From Gordoniibacillus chartarius (lineage in GTDB: Bacteria > Bacillota > Bacilli > Paenibacillales > NBRC-103111): DNA of 44,036 bases. Both the position numbers and the translations under genes were made by a program. The stretch covers positions 1 to 44,036 of the forward strand of contig NZ_JBHLWN010000030.1 of assembly GCF_042432825.1 (NCBI RefSeq), read 5' to 3'. The notes below the pieces were generated by a model. It did not search any database, was not told the origin of the DNA, and saw nothing but the letters and a program-made list of their open reading frames with translations. This document shows positions 35,209-43,452 of the stretch, one piece after another (the stretch's first letter is position 1; each line of letters begins with the position of its first letter).

Positions 35209-35237
35209 TTGACAGCATTATGATACATAATGTATCA
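35209..35237 (+). promoter_or_regulatory. Promoter/operator of the Calx-beta gene with a perfect palindrome
   Basis: TTGACA (35209-35214) is followed after 6 nt by the 17-nt palindrome TGATACAT-A-ATGTATCA (35221-35237), which occupies the spacer and -10 zone. A repressor bound there would block the promoter. The -10 itself is unclear (TGTATC at 35231 with a 16-bp spacer is possible). The gene starts 25 nt further on. Confidence 0.6.
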
Positions 35238-35261
35238 ATCACAAAACAGGAGGCATTTCCT

Positions 35262-38240
35262 ATGCGCAAGACACTTTCGCCTACGACAAAGAGGCGAGCC
35301 AGCAAGACGTTGACGTCGATGCTGACAGTCCTGCTGTCGATTGCTCCGGCTTCAATCGGAGCTGCGTCGGTGCAGGCTGCCGAGGCAGTCGATGTGATCT
35401 CATTGTACGTCCCTCATTATACGGTTGACGAATCGGATGAAGCGGTCGTGATGACCGTGACCCGGTCCAATCCGACATCCGGATCGGTCAGCGTCGATTT
35501 TGCAGCAAAGGGCGGTACCGCAGTGGCAGGGAGCGATTTCATTGCCTCCTCCGGCACGCTTACCTTCGGGCCAGGTGAAACCTCGAAATCCATTGTCGTT
35601 CCTCTTATCAATGACGCCCAGCACGAATCGGAGGAGTCGTTCGAAGTGGAACTCAGCAATCCGGTCAATGCTGTCATCGGCTCGATCGCGAAGGCGGGCG
35701 TTACCGTCACCGACAATGATGCTGCGGTTGGACCTGGCCGGTTGTCGCTTGAGCATTCTTATTACAGCGCGGGTGAAGATATCGGCTCTACTGGCGTCAC
35801 CATCCTTCGTACGGACGGTTCCGACGGGGAAGTGAGCGTCGAAATGAATTCCGTCAGCGGCTCTGCAACCGAAGGGTCCGACTACGAGTCCTTTCACAGC
35901 ACGGTCACTTTCGCTCCGGGGGAAATCAGTAAAACGGTCGATATCGTCATTTACGACGACGGTGAAACCGAAGGCGACGAAAGCTTTACGATCGCTTTGA
36001 GCAATCCAACGAACGGAGCAATATTGGGAGATTCACCGTCTGCGGATTTCCAAATTATCGACAACGATAATTGGATGCCGGATCCTCCAGGTCAATTCCA
36101 ACTGGAGTCCGAAACGTATACGGTGAACGAAGGAGGAACGTCGGCGACGCTGATCGTTACCCGGACGAACGGAGCAGGCGGAACGGTTTCGGTACCTTAC
36201 GGAGTCAGCGGCGGAAGCGCGTCGGAAGGGTCGGATTACGGCAGTGTAGGCGGCTCGGTGACTTTTAACGAAGGAGAGACCTGGAAAGCTATCGACGTTC
36301 CGATCTACGACGACGGGGAGTACGAGGGCGACGAGACGTTCCATGTTTCACTCGGACCGCCTTCCGACGGCAGTCTCGGCTCGATCACCAGCTCGACCGT
36401 AACGATTACCGATAACGATCCGCCGCCAAGCGGCGCCGGTGAACTCCAGTTTGAAACGGTATACTATCAAGCAGGCGAGGGTGACGGTACGTTAACGTTA
36501 ACGGTAAAGCGAGAGCTCGGATCTGCCGGTGAAGTCAGCGTGGACTATTATCCGACGAACGATACCGCCATGAACGGCAGTGACTACGGGCTTAACGGCG
36601 GGACCTTAACGTTTACGGACGGTGAAACGAGTAAAACGATTACGGTTAACCTCATCGACGATAACCAAATCGAGGCCGAAGAAAAGTTTTTCGTCTTCAT
36701 TACGAATCCGACCAACGGCGCGACGTTAGGCGAATGGCAAACGGCACAAATTACACTTGCCGATAATGACACGCCTGCTCCGCTGCACGGGAAAGTGGAG
36801 TTTGACAGCGATAATGCCGGGGTCCAGGAAGGGGAAGGAACAGTTACGCTAATCGTGAACCGGGTGGAAGGCTATGACGGTGACATAGCCGTTACGTATT
36901 CGACAAGCGACGGATCGGCTTCCAGCGGCAGCGACTACGAAGCTGCGACCGGTACCATTCGCTTTGCGTCCGGGGAAACGTCCAAGACGGTTACAATACC
37001 GGTCTACGACGATTCGGAAATCGAGAATAACGAGAATTTCACGGTAACCTTGAGCAACCCGACCAACGGCGCGGCGTTAGGCTCGATTCCGAGTATCGAT
37101 GTGACCGTGCTCGATAACGATCAATGGATCCCTGATCCGCCGGGGCAGCTGCAGCTGGAAGCTTCCTCCTATTCCGTAGATGAGACCGGCTCCTACGCAG
37201 TCTTGTCGGTAATCCGAACGAACGGAGCGGGCGGCACGGTGACGGTTCCTTACGGGATTGGCGGCGGCAGCGCTGCTGAAGGTTCCGACTTTATCGGCGC
37301 GGGCGGGGAACTAAGCTTCGCTGAGGGGGAAACTGCAAAGATTATCGAGGTTCCGATCCTGGACGATAGTGAATATGAAGGAAATGAAACGTTCTACGTA
37401 TCGCTGGGCACACCGACAGGCGGAGCCGAGCTGGGCGCTATTACTTCGTCGGAAGTAACGATTATCGACAACGATCCTCAGCCTGAGCGTTACCCGGGTC
37501 AGTTCGAATTTGACAATTCTATATATGACATTATAGAAGGAGAAGGTGCATTAACCTTAACCATTAACCGTACGAACGGCTCGGATGGGGAGGTCAGCGT
37601 GGATTATTCCACAATCAACGGTACGGCCGAATCTGGCGCAGATTTCGAAGCGGCAACCGGTACGCTGTATTATGCCGAAGGGGAAACGTCCAAGACGATA
37701 TCGATTCCGATTCGGGACAATGCGACTCTCGAGCTGCCGGAGTATTTCACGATTTCCCTTAGCCATCCTACGAACGGCGCGGTGTTAGGCGCTATCGCAC
37801 AGGCAACCGTACGTATTGCAGATAATGACAGCTGGTATAGCCGGAATACGAAGCTTCAGTTCGATAAGCCGCTTTATACCGTGACAGAGAACGAAGGTGC
37901 GGCTGTTTCGCTGGTTGTGGAGCGCTCCGGCAGCACTCAGGGCGAGCTGACGGTTCAATATGCAACGGAAGACGGCTCCGCTCTGGCGGGCAAAGATTAT
38001 ATAGCCGCATCAGGAACGTTGACATTTGGCGCCGGGGAGGTCCGCAAAGCCATTCAGGTCCATATAATCGACGATAACAAAATAGAACCGTTGAAGCGTT
38101 TCAGCATCCGGCTTTCCGCTCCATCCAACGGGGCGAAATTAGGTCCTGCCGATCAGGCCAACGTGATCATCAGGGATGATGACAGGCGGGGGAGACCCGG
38201 CACGCACTATCCATTTTTATCGGATGAAGATGTAGAATAA
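35262..38240 (+). CDS. Large secreted protein of eight Calx-beta domains
   Basis: A 992-residue exported protein. A long basic signal peptide (K-R-R-A-S-K..., cleavage near A-A-S-V-Q-A-A) is followed by eight Calx-beta repeats of about 112 residues. Each has Y-T-V-x-E near its start, G-T/S-A-x-x-G-S-D-Y/F in the middle, G-x-x-T/S-K-x-I, and a terminal V-T-D-N-D calcium motif. Linkers differ: P-D-P-P-G-Q joins repeats 2-3 and 5-6. The tail is a short basic then acidic stretch (R-R-G-R-P-G ... S-D-E-D-V-E) with no LPxTG, S-layer-homology or membrane anchor. It is likely a calcium-stabilised rod-like secreted or matrix adhesin; no enzymatic domain is present. ATG 35262 follows ACAGGAGG. Single gene. 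Confidence 0.9.
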   Translation: MRKTLSPTTKRRASKTLTSMLTVLLSIAPASIGAASVQAAEAVDVISLYVPHYTVDESDEAVVMTVTRSNPTSGSVSVDFAAKGGTAVAGSDFIASSGTLTFGPGETSKSIVVPLINDAQHESEESFEVELSNPVNAVIGSIAKAGVTVTDNDAAVGPGRLSLEHSYYSAGEDIGSTGVTILRTDGSDGEVSVEMNSVSGSATEGSDYESFHSTVTFAPGEISKTVDIVIYDDGETEGDESFTIALSNPTNGAILGDSPSADFQIIDNDNWMPDPPGQFQLESETYTVNEGGTSATLIVTRTNGAGGTVSVPYGVSGGSASEGSDYGSVGGSVTFNEGETWKAIDVPIYDDGEYEGDETFHVSLGPPSDGSLGSITSSTVTITDNDPPPSGAGELQFETVYYQAGEGDGTLTLTVKRELGSAGEVSVDYYPTNDTAMNGSDYGLNGGTLTFTDGETSKTITVNLIDDNQIEAEEKFFVFITNPTNGATLGEWQTAQITLADNDTPAPLHGKVEFDSDNAGVQEGEGTVTLIVNRVEGYDGDIAVTYSTSDGSASSGSDYEAATGTIRFASGETSKTVTIPVYDDSEIENNENFTVTLSNPTNGAALGSIPSIDVTVLDNDQWIPDPPGQLQLEASSYSVDETGSYAVLSVIRTNGAGGTVTVPYGIGGGSAAEGSDFIGAGGELSFAEGETAKIIEVPILDDSEYEGNETFYVSLGTPTGGAELGAITSSEVTIIDNDPQPERYPGQFEFDNSIYDIIEGEGALTLTINRTNGSDGEVSVDYSTINGTAESGADFEAATGTLYYAEGETSKTISIPIRDNATLELPEYFTISLSHPTNGAVLGAIAQATVRIADNDSWYSRNTKLQFDKPLYTVTENEGAAVSLVVERSGSTQGELTVQYATEDGSALAGKDYIAASGTLTFGAGEVRKAIQVHIIDDNKIEPLKRFSIRLSAPSNGAKLGPADQANVIIRDDDRRGRPGTHYPFLSDEDVE

Positions 38241-38253
38241 CGCGATATGAAGT

Positions 38254-38305
38254 CAAAACAAAGCACCCGCCGTCGATGCGTTGATGGCCGGTGCTTGTTT
38301 TGTTC
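38254..38305 (+). terminator. Terminator of the Calx-beta gene
   Basis: AAAACAAAGCACC pairs imperfectly with GGTGCTTGTTTTG around a GC-rich loop; T-rich sequence follows. Confidence 0.65.
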
Positions 38306-38362
38306 AGGATGCAATAAAATTAGCTTGGTCACGTTCTTTTCCTCTTGTCGATGAAAATGTAT

Positions 38363-38368
38363 TATAAT
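38363..38368 (+). promoter_or_regulatory. -10 element upstream of the GNAT gene
   Basis: A perfect TATAAT with no good -35 box. It would give a leader of about 135 nt before the GTG at 38510, in which TGGCTC-GAAG-GAGCCA (38422-38437) and GAATA/TATTC (38397-38416) form hairpins and CCCGG / CCGGG could enclose them. Confidence 0.4.
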
Positions 38369-38509
38369 AGACTCGCTTACCCCCGGGACGATGGACGAAT
38401 AGAGCAGGAGTTATTCAAGGCTGGCTCGAAGGAGCCACACGCCGGGAGGCTAGGAGTCGGATGAACTGCTGTGTAAACAACTATATATTTATATTCAGGA
38501 GGCTATTGG

Positions 38510-39070
38510 GTGAAACTAGATACTTTTCCAACACTTGAGACGGAGCGGTTTATTTTACGGAAGATGACCGTATCCGATGCACAAGCGGTTTTCGAGCATT
38601 TCTCCGATGGCGAAGTTACGAAGGATATGGGAATCGAGCCATTTACGGATACAAATCAGGCTTTGGAATTAATTCATTATATGAACGGCTTGTTTGAAGA
38701 AAGAAAGGCATTTCGTTGGGGGATCGTAAAAAAAGACGATCATGCTTTGATCGGAACTTGCGGCTTCAATAGCTGGGAAGTGAATCGTGGTTCACGCGGC
38801 GAAATTGCTTACGATTTAAGCAAGCCGTATTGGCGGCAAGGTTACATGACAGAAGTTCTGAAGGGTGTCATCCATTTCGGATTCCATACATTAGGATTGT
38901 ACCGCATAGAGGCGTTTACGAATGTAGATGCGGCACCTTCGATCAATTTCTTGCAAAGCTTGGGTTTTACCGAGGAAGGGATATTGCGCGGATATTCGCT
39001 AATACACGGGGAATATGCCGATCAGCGATGTTTTTCGTTACTAAGAACAGAATGGAACGTTTCGGTGTAA
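38510..39070 (+). CDS. GNAT N-acetyltransferase (RimJ/RimL type)
   Basis: A 186-residue acetyl-CoA-dependent acetyltransferase. The opening L-E-T-E-R-F-I-L-R-K is typical of RimJ/RimL-type enzymes; the acetyl-CoA loop is W-R-Q-G-Y-M-T-E-V, followed by I-E-A-F-T-N-V-D-A-A-P-S-I-N-F-L-Q-S-L-G-F. It may acetylate ribosomal protein N-termini, or small amines or drugs. The start is GTG 38510, with AGGAGG 7 nt before it. A strong terminator follows. Confidence 0.9.
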   Translation: MKLDTFPTLETERFILRKMTVSDAQAVFEHFSDGEVTKDMGIEPFTDTNQALELIHYMNGLFEERKAFRWGIVKKDDHALIGTCGFNSWEVNRGSRGEIAYDLSKPYWRQGYMTEVLKGVIHFGFHTLGLYRIEAFTNVDAAPSINFLQSLGFTEEGILRGYSLIHGEYADQRCFSLLRTEWNVSV

Positions 39071-39079
39071 GGTTAAGTG

Positions 39080-39110
39080 AAACTGCCAATAATCTGGCAG
39101 TTTTTTTTAT
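39080..39110 (+). terminator. Terminator of the GNAT gene
   Basis: AAACTGCCA (39080-39088), loop, TGGCAGTTT (39095-39103), then a T run: a perfect 9-bp stem. Confidence 0.85.
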
Positions 39111-39564
39111 TTGCGCAGGGCACGCAAATTTTTGCGTGGGCGTACGTCATTATTTGCGGAAATCAATGACCCCAGCTGGGTTACTATTCCTATAGAAACC
39201 AAAAGCAGCGCGCTATCCATGGTGATCGAGTTGGTCTTGTTATGTTTCCTCTTATCGGCAGCGGCACTCGCCATGCAAAACGTTTTATTTTTGAAAGTCA
39301 ACTCGAGGATTTGGCGCTGCATGAGGACGTATTAACTGCGAAGCATGCTGTTCAACGCATCGAATTTCGGGGAAGCGATGTAAACCTGGAAGGCTCGCCG
39401 ATCCCAACGGAAGCCTATAGCGGCTTTCTTCTGTGCGTACTTCTTTCTGCCGGGGCGGCATGCTGGTTTGACCGAGAAGTTATGGATAAGTGGTAGATAA
39501 CGAAAGACATGAAAGGGCAGGACATCATGCTTACAGCATCATATCGATGTTTAGGAGGACAACA
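39111..39564. other. Region without a recognised gene
   Basis: Contains the short dyad ACGCAAA-TT-TTTGCGT (39122-39137). A plus-strand frame of 84 codons (39242-39496) has protein-like composition but no ribosome site and no family I recognise; overlapping frames on both strands look equally plausible. It may be a degraded gene. AGGAGGA at 39553 belongs to the next gene. Confidence 0.35.
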
Positions 39565-40038
39565 ATGAACGTGCAAATTTTACAATGGGGCTTATTCTCA
39601 TTTATGCTGGGGCTGATTTTGTCTCTTCCGCTTGCTGCGGTGCATTATCAAAGCTCGCCGCAATGGACGAAAATATTTACGAATCCGCGGAAATTGAAAT
39701 CGGCGCATCTCGATTTTTTCACTCAAGCCTTTGCGGCTGCGTTTGTGTATTTGCTTGAATATGCGCAGCATGCCGCATTCCCGCTGTATATTATCGTTCC
39801 TTTGATCTTTGGTACGGTTTGTAATCCTTTGCTGCTGTTAATCGAGGCAACGCCGATTCATCGCAGAGGGTCGGGAAGAATCTTATACCTTTTGCTTAGA
39901 TCCGTTAGCCCAGTCGCTTTACTATTCGCATGGGCTTCAATTGCATGGGTCGTCCTGCCGGCTTCTCTCATCTTGTTGTTGTCAGCTTTCGTCCTTGCTG
40001 GGGCGATTCTGATCCTGAGATATAGACGGAAAGGATAG
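39565..40038 (+). CDS. Four-helix membrane protein resembling styrene-oxide isomerase / hydroxylaminobenzene mutase
   Basis: A 157-residue protein with four membrane helices. After helix 1 it has T-N-P-R-K-L-K-S-A-H-L-D-F-F, matching the N-P-R-x3-S-A-H-L signature of the styrene-oxide isomerase / HabA-HabB mutase family, whose members use a haem-binding histidine to isomerise epoxides or rearrange hydroxylaminoarenes. Helix 3 carries G-T-V-C-N-P-L-L-L-L-I-E-A, which also resembles the family. ATG 39565 follows TTAGGAGGAC. Family membership is suggested by this short motif and topology only. Confidence 0.5.
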   Translation: MNVQILQWGLFSFMLGLILSLPLAAVHYQSSPQWTKIFTNPRKLKSAHLDFFTQAFAAAFVYLLEYAQHAAFPLYIIVPLIFGTVCNPLLLLIEATPIHRRGSGRILYLLLRSVSPVALLFAWASIAWVVLPASLILLLSAFVLAGAILILRYRRKG

Positions 40039-40131
40039 GTGGGCGGTCTGGAAAGCTTTAACGTACTTTTAAAGATCAATCGGCGTGAACCGAATACGAA
40101 AGAAGCTGCCATGAGGTGAATTCAACAATTC

Positions 40132-40192
40132 AAATCCTTTTCCCCGGATATGAAGAAGCACGGCCTTCAATCCTAGGAAAAGGATTTTTTCT
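40132..40192 (+). terminator. Large-loop terminator after the four-helix gene
   Basis: AAATCCTTTTCC (40132-40143) and GGAAAAGGATTT (40176-40187), a perfect 12-bp stem with a 32-nt loop, followed by T. Confidence 0.6.
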
Positions 40193-40267
40193 ATTTCTCT
40201 ATCAAGATATGTGTCTCATTTTATAGAAAGTAAGGGCTATTCGTCGGGTTCCTTCCCAGAGAGTTTG

Positions 40268-40276
40268 CATAATCTA
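40268..40276 (+). promoter_or_regulatory. Sigma-K-like -10 ahead of the rhamnose operon
   Basis: CATAATCTA exactly fits the mother-cell sigma-K -10 pattern CATANNNTA, 43 nt before the first start codon. The expected AC of a sigma-K -35 is not clearly at the right distance. The B. subtilis spsA-L operon is a late mother-cell (sigma-K) operon, so the match is meaningful but not proof. Confidence 0.4.
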
Positions 40277-40319
40277 GCACAGTCGATATATATATGTTCA
40301 CTTTGGGAGGGAAGCCGTT

Positions 40320-41048
40320 GTGAAAGGGGTTATTCTTGCGGGGGGCAAAGGAACTCGCTTAGCTCCAATGACGTCGATCATGAACAAGCATCTGCTGCCA
40401 ATAGGAAAATATCCTATGATCCATTATGGGATTGAGAGACTGGCGGAAGCCGGCGTGAAAGATATTCTGCTGCTGATCTCCAAGCAGTCGGCCGGTTTAT
40501 ATTGCGATTACGTAGGTTCAGGCGATCAGTTTGGCGTTCGCATCACTTTCCGTGTCCAAGAGGACGCCGACGGCATTGCCGGCGCATTAGGCTTGGCGGA
40601 AGGCTTTGTTCAGCCGCAGGATAAATTCGTCCTCCTGCTTGGCGACAACCTGTTCGACGACTCGCTTGGCGCTTATTTGGCGGCGTTTGCCCGTCAAGAG
40701 AAGGGAGCCAAGGTGCTGCTCAAGCAAGTGGATGATCCGCGGCGATTCGGCGTACCGGAGCTGGAGGGCGACAAGATCAAGCTTATTGAGGAGAAGCCTT
40801 CCAAGCCGAAATCGTCCTATTGTGTGACAGGGATTTACATGTATGACGGGACTGTGTTCGAGAAAATCCGGAGCATTCGTCCTTCGCGCCGTGGAGAGCT
40901 GGAAATTACCGATGTCAACAATCTTTATGCCGCCGAAGGTTCGTTGACTTACGAAATTTTACAGGGCTGGTGGACGGACGCCGGTACATTCGCTTCGCTG
41001 CTTGATGCATCCAATTATTTGCAAGGCAAGGAGCGGAACGGCCGATGA
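40320..41048 (+). CDS. rmlA: Glucose-1-phosphate thymidylyltransferase (RmlA/SpsI)
   Basis: A 242-residue nucleotidyltransferase making dTDP-glucose, the first step to dTDP-L-rhamnose. Pyrophosphorylase motif L-A-G-G-K-G-T-R-L-A-P-M-T (6-18) and the uridylyl/thymidylyl-binding L-G-D-N-L-F (~109). It is of the short type (about 245 aa, lacking the C-terminal extension of long RmlA), as in B. subtilis SpsI. GTG 40320 follows GGGAGGGAAG. The stop overlaps rmlB as ATGA. Confidence 0.92.
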   Translation: MKGVILAGGKGTRLAPMTSIMNKHLLPIGKYPMIHYGIERLAEAGVKDILLLISKQSAGLYCDYVGSGDQFGVRITFRVQEDADGIAGALGLAEGFVQPQDKFVLLLGDNLFDDSLGAYLAAFARQEKGAKVLLKQVDDPRRFGVPELEGDKIKLIEEKPSKPKSSYCVTGIYMYDGTVFEKIRSIRPSRRGELEITDVNNLYAAEGSLTYEILQGWWTDAGTFASLLDASNYLQGKERNGR

Positions 41049-42037
41049 AGCTATTGGTGACAGGCGGCATGGGCTTTATTGGAAGCAACTTTGTGCGATA
41101 CTGGCTGGACAAACACCCGGAAGATGAGGTGGTGAATCTCGACAAGCTGACCTATGCAGGGAACCCGGCGAATGTAGAGGATCTGCGGGATCGTCCGCAG
41201 CACCGGTTTATCCAGGGGGACGCTGCAGCCCGCCGATGGATCGACCGGTTGTTTGAGACGGAGCAATTCGATTACGTGGTGCATTTTGCCGCCGAATCGC
41301 ATGTAGACCGCAGCATTCGCGATCCCGGCCGGTTTGTGAAGACGAATGTGGCGGGCACACAGCACTTGCTGCAAGCGTCGCTGAATCACCGGATCAAACG
41401 GTATGTGCAAATTTCGACGGATGAAGTATACGGCAGTCTTGGCCCGGAAGGCTTGTTCAGCGAAACGACGCCGCTTGCGCCGAACAGCCCGTACTCGGCA
41501 AGCAAAGCATCCGCAGACTTGCTTGCGAGAGCTTATTTCGAAACGTTCGGTTTGCCCGTTCTGATCACCCGCTGCTCGAACAACTATGGCCCATACCAAT
41601 TCCCGGAGAAGCTCATCCCGACCATTATTACGCGCGCTTTGCGCAATGAAGACATTCCGATCTACGGCGACGGACGCAACATTCGCGACTGGCTGTACGT
41701 GGAAGACCACTGCAGCGCGATCGAGCTGGTTCTGCTCAAAGGCGAGCCGGGGCAAGTGTACAATATCGGAGGCCGCAACGAGCATACGAATCTCGATATC
41801 GCAAGGCGAATACTCCGGGAGCTCGGCAAGCCGGACAGCTTAATCAAATTCGTACCGGACCGGCTTGGTCATGACAGGCGGTATGCGATCGATGCGGCGA
41901 AAATCGAGAACGAGCTCGGCTGGCGCGCCGTGGAGAACTTCGATACCGGACTGAAGAAAACGCTGCAGTGGTACGTGAAGCATACGGATTGGTGGCAGGA
42001 TATTTTGAGCGGACGATACCGGCAATTGCTGCCATAA
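41045..42037 (+). CDS. rmlB: dTDP-glucose 4,6-dehydratase (RmlB/SpsJ)
   Basis: A 330-residue extended SDR that converts dTDP-glucose to the 4-keto-6-deoxy sugar. T-G-G-M-G-F-I-G-S-N-F (7-17), the active-site S-T-D-E-V-Y-G and P-Y-S-A-S-K (Y-x3-K), and the R-N-I-R-D-W-L-Y-V-x-D-H signature are all present. ATG 41045 overlaps the RmlA stop. Length is normal for the family. Confidence 0.95.
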   Translation: MKLLVTGGMGFIGSNFVRYWLDKHPEDEVVNLDKLTYAGNPANVEDLRDRPQHRFIQGDAAARRWIDRLFETEQFDYVVHFAAESHVDRSIRDPGRFVKTNVAGTQHLLQASLNHRIKRYVQISTDEVYGSLGPEGLFSETTPLAPNSPYSASKASADLLARAYFETFGLPVLITRCSNNYGPYQFPEKLIPTIITRALRNEDIPIYGDGRNIRDWLYVEDHCSAIELVLLKGEPGQVYNIGGRNEHTNLDIARRILRELGKPDSLIKFVPDRLGHDRRYAIDAAKIENELGWRAVENFDTGLKKTLQWYVKHTDWWQDILSGRYRQLLP

Positions 42038-42058
42038 GCGAAGGGAGGCAGAGGTTCC

Positions 42059-42928
42059 ATGAAGCTGTTGATTACCGGAGCCGGCGGGCAGCTGGGTCGA
42101 GATTTGACACGTGTACTGTCTCCTGAGCATGAACTGAGTGCTATGGACAGGAAGGCGCTGGATGTAACGGATGAAGAAGCGGTACGAGAAGCCGTGGACC
42201 GGCTTCGGCCCGACGCCATCGTCCACTCGGCCGCCTACACGAACGTGGATCAAGCGGAGGGCGATGCCTGGAGCGCTTACCGGGTCAATGCGCACAGCGC
42301 GTGGAATTTGGCGGTGGCGGCGCACAAGACCGGAGCCAAGCTCGTGTATGTCAGCACGGACTATGTGTTCGACGGCCGAAAGGGCTCGCCGTACGCGGAG
42401 ACCGACAAGCCGAACCCGCTGAACGTGTATGGAAGCTCCAAGCTGCTGGGCGAACAAATTACGAAGGCGATCTGTGCGCGTCATTACATCGTGCGAACTT
42501 CGTGGCTGTATGGCAAGCACGGAAACAATTTTGTCACCAAGGTTGCAGCCAAGGCACTACAGGAACGCAAATTGACTTTGGTTAACGATCAATTCGGCTC
42601 GCCGACATATACGTTCGATTTGGCCGAATGGATCGGCCGGCTGCTGGAAACCGAGCACTACGGGATTTACCATGCCTCGAACCGGGGCTGGTGCTCCCGA
42701 TACGAATTCGGTTTGGAAATCGTGAAGGCGCTCGGTCTATCCGGTATCGAGATCAAGACCGTCAGCGTGAACGATTTGAAGGAGACGGCCTCTCGTCCGC
42801 AGCACTCGGCATTCGCCGATAGGGAAGCCCAGCTTCGCGGACTGCCCAGGCTGCGGGACTGGAGGTCGGCGCTGCACGATTTTATCCGCAACGATTATGA
42901 AGCTAAGGGGGATTCGTATGCCCATTGA
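42059..42928 (+). CDS. rmlD: dTDP-4-dehydrorhamnose reductase (RmlD/SpsK)
   Basis: A 289-residue reductase for the last step to dTDP-rhamnose. T-G-A-G-G-Q-L-G-R-D-L (6-16), Y-V-S-T-D-Y-V-F-D-G, and Y-G-S-S-K-L-L-G-E (Y-x3-K) fit RmlD well. ATG 42059 follows GAAGGGAGG. The end overlaps rmlC by 11 nt. Confidence 0.94.
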   Translation: MKLLITGAGGQLGRDLTRVLSPEHELSAMDRKALDVTDEEAVREAVDRLRPDAIVHSAAYTNVDQAEGDAWSAYRVNAHSAWNLAVAAHKTGAKLVYVSTDYVFDGRKGSPYAETDKPNPLNVYGSSKLLGEQITKAICARHYIVRTSWLYGKHGNNFVTKVAAKALQERKLTLVNDQFGSPTYTFDLAEWIGRLLETEHYGIYHASNRGWCSRYEFGLEIVKALGLSGIEIKTVSVNDLKETASRPQHSAFADREAQLRGLPRLRDWRSALHDFIRNDYEAKGDSYAH

Positions 42929-43376
42929 AGGGGTAGCGATCAAGAAGCTGATCAAGCATTGCGATGACAGAGGTTTCTTTATGGAGCTGCTGCGTGAGGA
43001 CGATGCGATATTCGGCCGTTTCGGGCAAGCTTCGATGTCGATGAGCTATCCGGGAGTCATTAAAGCGTTTCATTATCATGAGCGTCAAGACGATATTTGG
43101 TATTTCCCGGTTGGTAACGCGCAGGTCGTGCTTCATGACAAAAGGCCGGATTCGCCTACGTTCGGAGAGACGAATGTGTATTATATGGGGGAAGATAATC
43201 CGTATTTGCTGTTCATCCCTCGCGGCGTTGCGCACGGTTACCGGGTTCTTGGGGCAAGGCCGGCAACGATTGTTTATTTTACGAACGAGGCCTACGATCC
43301 CGGCAATCCCGATGAGTACCGTATCGCGTACGACGATCCGGAAATCGGCTTTGACTGGAGAACCAAGTTCCGGTAA
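42918..43376 (+). CDS. rmlC: dTDP-4-dehydrorhamnose 3,5-epimerase-type protein (RmlC/SpsL)
   Basis: A 152-residue cupin, shorter than classical RmlC (~180) but like B. subtilis SpsL (about 150). R-G-F-F-M-E-L-L-R (19-27), K-A-F-H-Y-H (49-54; H52 as candidate base) and P-R-G-V-A-H-G-Y (101-108) are the family landmarks. ATG 42918 follows AAGGGGG inside rmlD. Gene order A-B-D-C matches spsI-J-K-L, supporting a role in spore-surface rhamnose. An IS element begins about 40 nt beyond its stop. Confidence 0.88.
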   Translation: MPIEGVAIKKLIKHCDDRGFFMELLREDDAIFGRFGQASMSMSYPGVIKAFHYHERQDDIWYFPVGNAQVVLHDKRPDSPTFGETNVYYMGEDNPYLLFIPRGVAHGYRVLGARPATIVYFTNEAYDPGNPDEYRIAYDDPEIGFDWRTKFR

Positions 43377-43415
43377 CGGTTGAATAAAACGATGACAAGA
43401 CTCCGCAAGGCATAT

Positions 43416-43440
43416 TGGTCAAGCCCCAATTTTGTAGACA
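43416..43440. repeat. Putative terminal inverted repeat of the IS3-family element
   Basis: TTGGTCAAGCCCCAATTTTG followed by TAGACA resembles the ends of IS150-group IS3 elements and lies just outside the transposase stop. The other end is beyond the window, so target-site repeats cannot be checked. Confidence 0.5.
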
Positions 43441-43452
43441 TTGAAAAAAGCC

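Noticed and set aside
35068..35223. A 51-codon frame before the Calx-beta gene
   Set aside because: No ribosome site, and it runs into the promoter and palindrome of the next gene; most likely chance.
35262..38240. CRISPR-like or DNA-level tandem array
   Set aside because: The repetition is at protein level (Calx-beta domains of about 112 codons), with diverged DNA and no short identical repeats.
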